From Phoronis australis (taxonomy: Eukaryota; Phoronida; Phoronidae): DNA of 64,000 nt. The position numbers were made by a program, and so were the translations under genes. The stretch is taken from assembly GCA_002633005.1 (NCBI GenBank), contig NMRA01000304.1, positions 235,520 through 299,519 on the forward strand, in the 5' to 3' direction. The notes beneath the pieces were generated by a model that saw only the letters and a program-made list of their open reading frames with translations, was not told the origin of the DNA and ran no database searches. Each line of letters begins with the position of its first letter. Positions within the stretch are counted from its first letter, which is position 1. Shown piece after piece: positions 53,216-64,000 of the stretch.

Positions 53216-54545
53216 TTCGAGCTGGTGACGACTACTGAGTTGGTTGCCGTGACCATTGAGGAAAGTCGGGATATCGCTGCCCCCTGTTACCGAAACCGTC
53301 GCTGATTCGGCGACGAGTCTACATCATTTGACATTACCCGCCAAAATGAGTGGACTGGGTGCCGACAAACCATACAGATTTGGCTATCATCAGAACATCA
53401 CATCTCTTAAAAGGTTGATGAGATTCAAATGAAACTTTCAGTAAGTTTGCTTTATACACTGTTCTCAACAACGCTGTTAGGATTTTTTAACTGTTTCGTT
53501 GCATGAAACGAAAATGAATTCAGATTGGTGTATCAGCTTTTGGAGAGTTGTCCTGAACGCCGTTTATTTGAAATTTGGTGATGTTATTGATATCGTCATT
53601 TTGCTATCGATTTACTTTTTTGTTAAAATCTGCCAAAAGAGATCGAATGACAAATTCATGGAGGATTGGTGAAAAGCCGAAAAGCAAGTACTAGTACTAC
53701 AGGCTATCCACTTTTAGAAAATATATACTTAATAAGTTATTTCAGATCTAAAGTTTTGCGGGTACTTGACTAAATACAAAACTCGTCAATCAGGTCCTGC
53801 ATATTTTTTACGAAATGCTGAACCCTTGAGAAGAGTTCCTTGAAACCTCAGCGACTGTTGCCTAAAACTTTATCAAGTGTGTTTTCGATAGATCTGGATT
53901 CAGTTTAGCGTCTGGTCCCGAGTTAAACCTGGTCTTCCTAAACCTGATCTAACTTCAGACCTAACTTACATTTCACCGACATGGTTTAAAAGTCTGAGAG
54001 CCTGTTTTTGTGAGACCATGAAGCGGGTTTAGTAAAACTGGGTTTAAAGTATCCAAGCCACCCAACTGTGTTGATCCGGATTAACCCAACAAAGAAACTA
54101 TTGAAGTGCTTCAATGAAACCTTGATCACGTGGGTACACAATGGCACACAGCAGTAGAATCAGTGCAGACATTTGCGAAAAAGGGGTAAAAGCGTTTCTC
54201 ACGAGGAAAAATGCTCCCTCCTATAACTGATCAGAGAAAAAACCAATGTGATAGTCGAGAACAAGAAAATTGGTGCCAAACCAAATCAACGTAAGCACCA
54301 GTCTTGGAGGATATTGATCCAGAATAAAGGCCAGAAAGAAAATTTCATCAGAGAAAAAATGCAAAAAAACGGCAAGGGACCCAGTGGCAGATGTAGGATT
54401 TTATGAAGAGATATTTTTCATTTTGTATCGTCTGTGTTCAACACAAGTATACACATTAAAGTACTTGTGTACAATTAACCGCAACATAGCAAATGCACAC
54501 TTTTATTTCCGTGTCATTTTACTTTTTTGTGGCCAAAGGAGGGCA
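53216..54545. other. Intergenic region with TTTAAACC-type repeat
   Basis: A segment at 53405-53490 (AGATTCAAATGAAACTTTC, TTTATACACTGTTCTC) resembles 32985-33045. At 53905-54065 there is a repeat built of GTTAAACCTGGT, CTAAACCTGAT and ACTGGGTTTAAAG phrases. Its relative lies inverted at 55295-55520. No gene is seen. Confidence 0.6.
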
Positions 54546-54704
54546 CAGGGGCGGATCCAGGATTATGAGTTAGGGGGGCCAGGGCAGAGTATTAGCCAAG
54601 ATTTTGCCCGTCTGACATTCGCATCCTCGAACTGCCAAATGGAATCTGGGAGAATTTTTTGGGGGCATGGCCCCCTTGGCCCCCTCTAAATCCGCCACTG
54701 GGGC
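54546..54704. mobile_element. G-rich TIR element (MITE-like), complete copy
   Basis: The left end GGGGCGGATCCAGGATT and right end AAATCCGCCACTGGGG are imperfect inverted repeats. Internal GGGGGGCC and GGCCCCC blocks also pair. A right half occurs at 51859 and a left half at 63949. No open frame of its own. Confidence 0.7.
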
Positions 54705-55764
54705 AGGATCCCTGCCTGGTAACCTTATGTAGGGACCAATTGAGATGGAAGTCAGCCAGAATAATCATTAGATGCCTTTTTAGTCATACGCGTAGCGCTT
54801 GTGACGATGACGCTCTGCTTGAACCGTCATATTCTGAGAAAATACGAAGGAAACCCTTCAGTACGTACTGGTCGACGTATAGGATGATTGAGGGGTTCAA
54901 GAGGTCCGGACCCCTTTTTTCCTTTGATTTTAGTGATATCAAATCTATAATTTTCAAACTGTTGACCCAGGCCCTCCTTCTAAAAATCCTTGAACCGACC
55001 CCCCCCCCCTTTAAAAATTCTCGGTCCCCCCTTTTACGTTTGATCTTTTTTTAATGTTTATTTCGAAATCTTCAATGCAATGAATATACATAACCCAGAA
55101 AGCGCCAAGAGGCATTACATCTGGGTTAAAAAATATATACAAAGAAATCTATACAATTATTACGTTTGATCTTGTGTCGTCCTAAAACTGAATATTGAAA
55201 ATAGTCCGTTCTCAATCTAAAACTGCGTCGTAAATGCACACCACAGCGTCATTCAGTTGCCCTTATATCATACAAGTCTGCCATATTTAATAGTATAAAC
55301 CTGGGTTTGACCAAGTCTAAAGTTAAACCTGGTTCAAGATCTTAATACAGATCTAAGTAATACCTTGTTGGTGAAATGAAAACTGACTTAGACCAGGTCT
55401 AAACGGGAGTTAAACCAGGTTTTACTGAACCACTGGTCTAGAAGTTAAATCAGCTTCATGAAATGCACATTTCTTTAAACCTAGTCTAAGTCTAGTTTAA
55501 ACCAGGTTTAAGTTTAAACCACTGAAATCGGCTGGAAATGTTTTAAGCGAACGAGACCGCTGGGAGCAATGGTTAAATTTTGTACTCATAAGCAATATAG
55601 TTTTGTACCAATAAAGTGCACGACGTATTACGACAATGAATATATTTGATAAATACTCCTGTGTTATGCAGCTAGCTGGATGGCTAGATGCATGGTTACA
55701 GATTAACACAAGCAGGTTTCAATAGATCTACTAGACTTTTTAAAACTCCGGGCCGTTGAGGTAA
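54705..55764. other. Intergenic region 3' of the minus-strand gene
   Basis: Contains the second retroelement-like 3' end (55045-55145, minus) and the inverted relative of the TTTAAACC repeat (55295-55520; TTTAAACCAGGTTTAA type). It should include the 3' UTR of the minus-strand gene. I do not see an unambiguous poly(A) signal close to its stop codon. Confidence 0.6.
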
Positions 55765-58700
55765 TCAGTCTTCTGTTTTCGGAACGCCACAACAGAAAAG
55801 ACTCCGACAAACTTCTAAGAAGCCATTATTCCTTGATTTTTTTCCTTTAGAGCGTATCCGCTTAATTTGTCGCCAAGACGTTTGCTTGGTTTCCGGTTGG
55901 CTGTCCGTAACCACGTCGAAGGCATTGTTACTCTGCGTCTCTTTCATCTTTGTAACGCCAGAGTACCCAGAACCGTTGTCCTCTTGCTCAATAACTGGCA
56001 CGACGCATTTGTTATAACATTCGTCATTTATGAATGATTGATCGTCATATTCTTCTTCCGAGGAAGTGGACATCGTGTCTTCTAAATCTATGAATGGTTT
56101 GAGTGTCCTGTCACCTTCTACAGATGAAACGGATTGCGTGTCCTCGAAATCTAAGACTGGTTTGAGTGTCCTGTTCTCTACGTTTATAGTATCAGTAACG
56201 AGCGGTCTTATCGGGAGTTCGGACAGGATGGGAATAGAAGGACCCAATTCAGTGGTATGGTCATCCAAACTTATGACGTCATTTTTTGGCAGTTTTGTTG
56301 ATTCAAGTAAAGGCGATTGCTTGGTTTCCGGTTGCCTGTCCGTAGCCACGTCGAAGGCATTGTTACTCTGCGTCTCTTTCATGTTTGTAATACCAGAGTA
56401 CCCAGAACCGTTGTCCTCTTCACTATACTCGTCGAACGTAAAAAAATGGTGGACGACTTGTTCAATAACTGGCACGAAGCATTTGTTATAACATTCGTCA
56501 TTTATTAATGATTGATCGTCATATTCTTCTTCCGAGGAAGTGGACATCGTGTCTTCTAAATCTATGAATGGTTTGAGTGTCCTGTCACCTTCTACAGATG
56601 AAACGGATTGCGTGTCCTCGAAATCTAAGACTGGTTTGAGTGTCCTGTTCTCTACGTTTATAGTATCAGTAACGAGCGGTCTTATCGGGAGTTCGGACAG
56701 GATGGGAATAGAAGGACCCAATTCAGTGGTATGGTCATCCAAACTTATGACGTCATTTTTTGGCAGTTTTGTTGATTCAAGTAAAGGCGATTGCTTGGTT
56801 TCCGGTTGCCTGTCCGTAGCCACGTCGAAGGCATTGTTACTCTGCGTCTCTTTCATGTTTGTAATACCAGAGTACCCAGAACCGTTGTCCTCTTCACTAT
56901 ACTCGTCGAACGTAAAAAAATGGTGGACGACTTGTTCAATAACTGGCACGAAGCATTTGTTATAACATTCGTCATTTATTAATGATTGATCGTCATATTC
57001 TTCTTCCGAGGAAGTGGACATCGTGTCTTCTAAATCTATGAATGGTTTGAGTGTCCTGTCACCTTCTACAGATGAAACGGATTGCGTGTCCTCGAAATCT
57101 AAGACTGGTTTGAGTGTCCTGTTCTCTACGTTTATAGTATCAGTAACGAGCGGTCTTATCGGGAGTTCGGACAGGATGGGAATAGAAGGACCCAATTCAG
57201 TGGTATGGTCATCCAAACTTATGACGTCATTTTTTGGCAGTTTTGTTGATTCAAGTAAAGGCGATTGCTTGGTTTCCGGTTGCCTGTCCGTAGCCACGTC
57301 GAAGGCATTGTTACTCTGCGTCTCTTTCATGTTTGTAATACCAGAGTACCCAGAACCGTTGTCCTCTTCACTATACTCGTCGAACGTAAAAAAATGGTGG
57401 ACGACTTGTTCAATAACTGGCACGAAGCATTTGTTATAACATTCGTCATTTATTAATGATTGATCGTCATATTCTTCTTCCGAGGAAGTGGACATCGTGT
57501 CTTCTAAATCTATGAATGGTTTGAGTGTCCTGTCACCNTCTGCGTGTATAGTCTCTGAGATATCAGTAACGGGCGGTCTTATCCGGAGTTTGCACAGGAT
57601 GGGGATAGCAGGGCCCAATTCAGTGGGATGGTCATCCAAACTAATGACTGCATCTTTTGGCAGTTTTGTTGATTCAAGTAAAGGCGATTGATTGGTTTCC
57701 GGTTGGCTATCCGTAACCTCGGCGAAGGCATTGTTACCCTGCGTCTCTTTCATGTTTGTAACGCCAGAGTACCCAGAAAAGTTGTCCTCTTCACTATTCT
57801 CGTCGAACCTAAAAAGTTGTTGGACGACTTGCCCAATAACTGGTACGACGCATTTGTTATAACATTCGTCACTTATTAATGATTGATCGTCATATTCTTC
57901 TTCAGAGGAAGTGGACATCGTGTCTTCTAAATCTAGGAATGGTTTGAGTGTCCCGTCATCTTCTACAGATGAAATGGATTGCTTGTCCTCTAGATCTAAG
58001 ACTGGTTCGAGTGTCCTGTTCTCTACGTGTATAGTATCAGTAATGAGCGGTCTTGTCGGGAGTTCGGACAGGATGGGGATAGAAGGGCCTAATTCAGTGG
58101 GATGGTCATCCAAACTTATGACGTCATCTTTTGGCGGTTTTGTTGATTCAAGTAAAGATGATTGCTTGGTTTCTGGTTGCCTGTCCGTAGCCACGTCGAA
58201 GGCATTGTTACTCTGCGTCTCTTTCATGTTTGTAATGCCAGAGTACCCAGAACCGTTGTCCTCTTCACTATACTCGTCGAACGTAAAAAAATGGTGGACG
58301 ACTTGCTCAATAACTGGCACGACGCATTTGTTATAACATTCGTCATTTATGAATGATTGATCGTCATATTCTTCTTCAGAGGAAGTGGACATCGTGTCTT
58401 CTAAATCTAGGAGTGCTGTGAGTGCCCCGTCATCTTCTACAGATGAAATGGATTGGGTGTCCTCTAGGTCTAAGACTGGTTTGCGATTCCCGTCATCTTC
58501 TTCCAGAGAGGAAGTGGTTAGCTCTTCCTCTAGATCTAGGACTGGTTTGAGTGTCCCATCATCTTCTACAGAGAAGGTGTATATTGTGTCCTCTAGATCT
58601 AGGACAGGTTGGAGTGTCCTGTTCTCTACGTGTATAGTCTTTGAGATATCAGTAACGGGCGGTCTTATCCGGAGTTTGCACAGGATGGGGATAGGAGGGC

Positions 58701-60360
58701 CCAATTCATCTTCTTCCAGAGAGGAAGTGGTTAGCTCTTCCTCTAAATCTATGACAGGTTTGAATGTATCGTTATCTCCTACAGAGGAAGTGGATTGCAC
58801 GACTTTTAGACCTAAGATTGATTTGAGCGCCCCGCCGGCATCTTCCACAGAGGAAGTGGGAAGTGTGTCCTTTAGATCTAAGATTGGTTTGGGTGTCCCG
58901 TCAGCTTCTACAGAGGAAGAGAATAGTGCGTCCTCTAGATCTAGGACTGGTTTGAGTGTCCTGTTCTCTATGTGTATAGTCTCTGAGATAACAGTAACGG
59001 GCGGTCTTATCGGGAGTTCGGACAGGATGGGGATAGAAGGGCCCAATTCAGTGGGTTGGTCATCCAGACTTATGACGTCATCTTTTAGCGGTTTTATGGA
59101 TTCAAGTAAAGCGAGCAGAGCCTGTTTGGCATCCCCCCGGTTAGCCATTTGAACTGATTCATGGTCTTTGCGTTCCACTGCCGGGATGACATCTCTATGA
59201 AGTCTGTTCGTCCCAAGCGTCTCGGACATTTCACTCGTCAAGCCTTTATCACTGAAGCCAAGCTCTTTGACAACAATGTTTTTGGTACACTCCAACGTTC
59301 CAGAGACCGTTCCATTGACATTCAGAGCAGCCTTTTCACTCGTATAACATTCTTGAGTACCATAGTGAGCCTCCTCTTCAAAATCAGTATTTATTGAGCG
59401 ATCAATTGTGTCAGGCATGACCCCTCTCTGCCCCTCGTCGACGCCTTGGGCTGGTTTAAGTGCCCCATCCTCTTTACACGTGTTCTCGAAATTCTTGGTA
59501 TCAGTAATGGGCGGAAGTATTGGGAATTCGGACATGACGGGAATGGGAGCTGTCATTTCAGTGGACTGGTCTAAGATAGTCGGGACATAATCTTCTTGAG
59601 GCGGCTTTATTGACTCGATCAGGTCAAGCAGCGCCTGTTTAGCATCTTTCCCTTTAAATGTTGGGGTGGATGCATGCCGATGGTCAACCATTGCTAGGAT
59701 GTCATGTGGGACTTTTTCACTATCAGCAATCAGGGCCGTGGCATCTTTGTCGTCAACCGTTTTAGTCCATTCCTGCTCTTGGACTTCTGCGGTCGAGATT
59801 TGATCGCAATGTTCTTTGTGTGCGTCAAACGTTAGAGACACTTCAGTCAACAAAACCGTCTCATTGAGAGGAAGCTCCTTTACAGTCCCATCGTTTTGAG
59901 GAGCGAACGATGCAGAAATTACACCCGTGACACCCATTGTCACTTCGTTGTTATCATGACAACATCGGGCGTCCTGGTGAACGTCCTTTTCAGCATTCAC
60001 GGGGCAATTAATTTTGTTAGGTCGGACCTCGGTGTCAAACCTGTTGTTGTCATTGTCTTGGTAGGCAAATTTATCGCCACCTTCCACGACGAACTTGTGG
60101 AGCGAACAACAAATCAAGTCTTTAAATGCAGCTTCATTTTTCTTAACACTGTACCAAATACAGCTAATAAAAAGCAAGAAATACTCACAAAATATTTTCC
60201 AAACCTTTACAAGCATCTTTGACATTTGAAAAATCATCTTGAAGCAAACTACGAATAGCATACGTCATCAATCATGGTACGTCACAAATTAAAAGCGTCA
60301 GTCACTGGCACTTACCTGTGTCTCATGAGTAACTTGATCGAGTGCTGTTAAAGCTTCCAT
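55765..60360 (-). CDS. Acidic tandem-repeat protein, two coding exons, unknown family
   Basis: Exon 1 (60360-60316) encodes MEALTALDQVTHETQ and ends at CAG|GTAAGT. Exon 2 (60237 to the TGA at 55765-55767) follows a 78-bp intron with acceptor GCTTCAAG. Total 1505 residues, predicted. If that intron is not used, an ATG at 60261 gives 1498 residues. Near the N-terminus there is a hydrophobic segment (FCEYFLLFISCIWY), a possible membrane anchor. Then come modules DAKQALLxLxESIKP, short acidic microrepeats (LKPVLDLEDT, SSVEDDG), and a 158-residue unit including TMSTSSEEEYDDQS, CYNKCVVPVIEQVVHHFFTF and GPSIPILSELPIRP. The tail is basic (KRIRSKGKKSRNN) and then cysteine-rich (CRSLFCCGVP). The protein is rich in Glu/Asp/Ser/Thr. 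No known domain is recognised. It is convergent with dystrophin. An N at 57538 leaves one residue undefined. Confidence 0.8.
56066..58384 (-). repeat. 474-bp tandem repeats inside the acidic protein gene
   Basis: Unit boundaries fall at 56066, 56540, 57014, 57488, 57911 and 58385. The first three units (474 bp, 158 codons) look identical base for base. The fourth is 423 bp (51 bp shorter, still in frame) and contains the N at 57538. The fifth (474 bp) is clearly diverged. Beyond 58385 the sequence continues as smaller 60-80-bp acidic subrepeats to about 59150. Confidence 0.95.
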
Positions 60361-62344
60361 TAATTTACGTCTTTAGTAAAAGTTGACATTTGTAGAAAAA
60401 ATAAGACTTCTTCGGTCTGTGTTAGTGAAATATCTTCAAGTCCATGGATTTGACTCTAAAAGTGGAAAGCCTACAGAATTTGGTTTTTGGCTTTGTGATA
60501 CTTTGTGGTTAATTGTGTCATGTGACCCTGTCAGAAGTACATCGGTAGCAAAACAATGTCATCAACAACATGACAAAATTTCATTTGATATAAATGATCA
60601 AGATGAAAACTCAAAATCGGTATTACGGTTTCGTAAATTATTATTTCGTTTTCGATTTATCCAACTTCTGTTTTTTTCATGAAAATCATAAAAGTCCTAT
60701 TTTAATAGCCCATCATGCGAAATTGGATCATTTTAAAAACAATTCCTAAACAGGTTCGTAGCCATGGGGGGAGGGGAGGTTCGGGGGGGGGGGGGGNACC
60801 CGGCCAACTCAACCCGAGTAGTGTTTGCGTAGACGATAGGATCTGCGGTTGTTTAGAGGAGGCTTCATGTTATCCATCGGCATTGAACGTGCGTGGTAGC
60901 TACACCATAGGCAGGGTAACTAGGGAATATCTAGAAGTAAATGTCTATACCTAGCTTAGCCATATATTGAGAGAGCTCCTAAATGAAAAAGTAGTGCTGT
61001 GCGAATGCCTTGAAATCGACCAAGAAACAAAACAGCACAAAATAGATTTGTTATCTGCTATTTTGGTGTACTTGTACGGTACGGTAAAGTGCAAGCATTT
61101 TCAAATTTCGGATTGAAAATGGTCGTCAAGTACAGTATTTATGTTGTTCATCCAGTGTCCAATTTGATTGTGTATTGGCACGTGTGCGCGTTTCCGTCAT
61201 GGTCACTCCGAAGATAAGTTTACTATAGGCAGTCCTTCGTTGTTGCTCAAAACAGACATTTAACTACCGTGTTTTCTTGCACTGAGAAATCATCTACCAG
61301 TATGTTCACATAAAAGGGAAAAGTAGGTCTAGACGTAATAAAAATTTTAGTCAGTGAAGAAAGTCTTCTCTTGTCAATCAGTGTCAGTGGTGCACAGTCT
61401 CGTGGACTTCATATACGAGCAACGAACTTGATGGAAAAGATTTCCAAGGTTTCATATCACTATTCCGAAGGTCCAATATTCCGAAGGTTTGCTGCGCCGA
61501 AGGTTCGCTACCTTCGAAACTTTACTAATTTGAATGTCCACAATTCCGAAGCCAGAACTCCGACAGTTCATTACTCTGACTGTCTCAGTGCTATTAATGA
61601 GTCATGACTGGCATGGATAAAGTATTGTATTTATGTCCATTTAGTACCCATTTAAAGGGTGCGCAAGAATTGCATAGTTCTTAAAACATTGACTAGGCCT
61701 ACATTGTTTATGAATGGGCTAAGTTCCAATCATTGCCAGTCGTACTTAAATCTGACTTACGACTCGTTCTCAAGCAGGGACAACATCAGGGAACGGGTCC
61801 GGGATGCGGCGACAAGGAGGTTTAAGGCTGAATGGAACTATCCGACTTTGTGAAGACTGGCAGGGACGGGGTAGCCTACTAACTACATTTTATTTCGACC
61901 CTGCCGTGCGCCTGGTTCCGGTGGGTGAAGTTGAGTGCGTTGTGAAATGGCGCGATCTTGACATGCATTTGACGAATGTATCGCGGTTGATAATTCGTCA
62001 ATATTCCTACTTCTTATACTTTTAAAAATACAGGGTCGTGCTCATTTTCCGTATTCCTACATGCGGGCAATTTTGCATGCGCAAAAAATTCAAACAAAGT
62101 GTTTTCGGTGTATGTACACCAATCAGTACATCTGATGACCGAGGTATCGTATATTCTTGCATGTTAGAGTATAAAAATTACACCTGAGTCAGAAATTTTA
62201 GATTTTCGGAGTAGTGATCGCTAGTCTGAGTAGCCTTCGAAGTAGTGAACCCTCGGAATTGTGGGATGCTCCCATTTCCTACGATGTAAGCAACTTACGT
62301 AACACGCTATACATGCGCGCACCGGGGAGGGGTTGGGCTCGGGG
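60361..62344. other. Intergenic region right of the acidic protein gene
   Basis: It should contain the promoter of the minus-strand gene just right of 60360. A G-run with one N lies at 60764-60797. A cluster of TTCCGAAGG motifs with a hairpin CGAAGGT-TCGCT-ACCTTCG lies at 61455-61560. Several short open frames are present, none convincing. Confidence 0.6.
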
Positions 62345-62565
62345 GCTGAAATGAGCCCCCCCCCCTTAATTGGCGAAATGGGCAAAAAGGTCCGCCTCAG
62401 AAAAACAAAAAGTCCGAGAAAACGAGACAAACGTCCACTAAAAAGGCGCAGACACAAAGTTCTGAAGGTGGTACCCCGTTTTTTAGTCCTGCCGCTCTTT
62501 TAGCAAAAGGTCCACATCGCAGAAATTCGAGCCCCCATATTAAAGGCTGGGTGCGCGCATGCAGT
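62345..62565 (-). repeat. Dispersed repeat, inverted partner of 53010-53215
   Basis: The reverse complement carries the same ordered landmarks as 53010-53215: GGGGGCTCGAATTT, AAAAAACGGGGT, GTTTGTCTCGTTT, GACTTTTTGTTTTTC and TGAGGCGGACCTTTTTGCCC. The pair brackets the acidic repeat gene. Confidence 0.8.
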
Positions 62566-63948
62566 ATAATACAACCAGATAAAAATTCAGTCAAGTCATT
62601 TTTCAACTAAATATTTCCGTCTGAGTACGTAACGAGGTGTAATCACTAATTTAAGCAGGCCTGATTTGAAAGTTTGGCAGGAGCTAGGTAACTCGAGAAC
62701 GACCACATGGACCACATTACATCCGAATTTGAGTTCCGTTCTTTATAGTGTCGACGGCTGCAAAATATCAAAGGTCCACCGTTCTGCGGGCCTGCTAAAA
62801 CGTGAGGAACATTTTATGAGGCAAAGTGTCCGAAAGTTTCGTATGAATTTGATCTGTCATTTCTAAGTCATAATATTCCGAAATTTGACAAATTTTTGTA
62901 GGGTTCTACATAGTCGTAACACCCTGAAGGGGCGGTACACAAGTCTCTCTGTTGCTCAGGCCAGTTGGGACATAACGGCACAGGAAAAGCAGTTGTAATT
63001 TAGTTTTTGTAATCCGCAGTGTCTAAAACAGTAGGAGAGAACGTTGCTACGAACAGGCATTGGTCATAACTTACACACATCTCTGTTTCCTTATCCCCAA
63101 ACAAAAGGCGCCAGTCAAATGTCTTCCACCCATCATAGGGTGGGAAACTTGGAAATAACAATTTTTTCTTTATGATTCAAAAACTCTCGTTTATTTGGCG
63201 TAATAAATACTTATTTAGATTTTATGGTATTCATTTCATAATAGCAAACTGAAAGATCAAAATCTCAAAAATGTGTGATGGGAGGTAGTGACATAGTAGG
63301 TGGTGGGAACGTTTTAAGCTCTTGAGTGCAGTGATAAAACAGTCACCGATTTACTGCATAGAAAGGGCGTCCAGGTCTTCTGTTTGGCTTTATGTTACTA
63401 AGCTTTTTCAAAACTGACCACACGTGTGAAAGTTGCAAAAAAGAGAAAATCGGATGTCGACGTCTACGGTCTTTTTCAGCATTGAAATTGCTCCAGCGAA
63501 GTACTCTGCTGATGTCTCAATGATCTCGCCCAAAAGGAATTGTGATCTTGTTGCTCCTTCATTTTAAGCTGGAAATTGCATAACTCCTCGAAAAAAGCAT
63601 TCAGAACAGATAACGGTGTTTTGTGAACATCAAGTACTGACGTAATTGTTATTATTAGTTCATTTGGTAATATTACATAATAACAATAAGAACGAGGTAC
63701 AGTTAAGAAATTTAAAAAATAATTATGTATGAATAACACCAAAAGGTTAAAAACTTATTTCTGTGATGGTCCATAAACAAATTAAGAAATTAAGGAAAAC
63801 AAATATTACAAAGAAATAATAAATCGTGAATAATTATACAAGAGGAATGAGAGATGTGAAAGAAACTAGCTATTGGTGAAAATGAGCCGAAACTGAAGAC
63901 TAGCTAGGATGAAGTTACATGGTTGATGACAAATCAATTGATAATTAA
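62566..63948. other. Intergenic region, no gene seen
   Basis: About 1.4 kb. A stretch near 62820-62900 on the minus strand (GATCAAATTCATACGAAACT) is weakly related to 32985-33005. Otherwise there are only short chance frames. Confidence 0.6.
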
Positions 63949-64000
63949 ATACAGGGGAGGATCCAGAATGATTTTGAGTTGGGGGGGGGGGGGCAGGGCA
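63949..64000. mobile_element. Left end of G-rich TIR element, cut by window end
   Basis: ACAGGGGAGGATCCAGAATG, then TTTTGAGTTGGGGGG and GGGCAGGGCA, match the left end of 54546-54704 (GGGGCGGATCCAGGATT, TGAGTTAGGGGGGCC, GGGCAG). Confidence 0.65.

Noticed and set aside
56066-59152. Plus-strand frames of 141-255 codons within the acidic repeat gene
   Set aside because: Mirror frames of the minus-strand coding sequence, repeated with its 474-bp period; the minus frame is one uninterrupted 1490-codon exon.

Overview
This is a eukaryotic, intron-rich, AT-rich window. It is dominated by the 3' half of one gene on the + strand: the dystrophin/utrophin orthologue of an invertebrate animal. The exon pattern is strikingly vertebrate-like and the introns are small, so I favour an invertebrate deuterostome (hemichordate, cephalochordate or echinoderm). 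The sequence alone does not settle the species. Single Ns, one 624-base N gap and many short dispersed repeats show it is a draft whole-genome assembly.

Dystrophin (495-49543, +). Twenty-two exons join in a single frame by consistent splice phases. They encode 1126 visible residues: the last spectrin repeats, the WW domain, the EF hands, the ZZ zinc finger, the syntrophin/dystrobrevin-binding region with its coiled coils, and the stop codon. Exons upstream of the window are missing. Many exon lengths equal those of human DMD as I recall them: 212, 155, 157, 86, 158, 167, 112 and 137 nt for human exons 53, 54, 57, 66, 67, 68, 69 and 70. Exceptions are informative. The equivalents of human exons 60-64 are fused into one exon, exon 59 is split, and the 32-nt exon 78 is absent. 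The C-terminus therefore reads in the frame that vertebrates use only when exon 78 is skipped.

The most interesting item is a large unique coding exon (19719-21895, 725 complete codons) inside the 11.9-kb intron equivalent to human intron 56. It has an in-frame stop just upstream, an ATG in good context and a GT donor in exactly the phase (2) needed to splice to the next dystrophin exon. The product would be a 1624-residue, roughly 180-kDa short dystrophin. Its new N-terminus carries a KVSFADE motif (an RVxF-type protein phosphatase 1 docking site) plus SILK and GILK motifs, which suggests a dystrophin isoform that recruits PP1. I do not know a described equivalent at this intron.

The second gene (55765-60360, -) is convergent with dystrophin. 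A 15-codon first exon joins a 1490-codon exon for an acidic, repeat-built protein with an N-terminal hydrophobic segment and a basic/cysteine-rich tail. It contains three apparently identical 474-bp (158-residue) tandem units plus diverged units. I recognise no family.

The remaining sequence is introns, the dystrophin 3' UTR (poly(A) signal at 50907) and repeats. These include a tRNA-derived SINE family (three copies, one with a perfect 12-bp target-site duplication), foldback and terminal-inverted-repeat elements, a three-copy dispersed family at 6.0, 14.5 and 30.7 kb, a 136-bp-period array at 41.2-41.6 kb, mini- and microsatellites, and a 323-bp tandem duplication with an N at its junction. 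From 60.4 to 64 kb I see no convincing gene.
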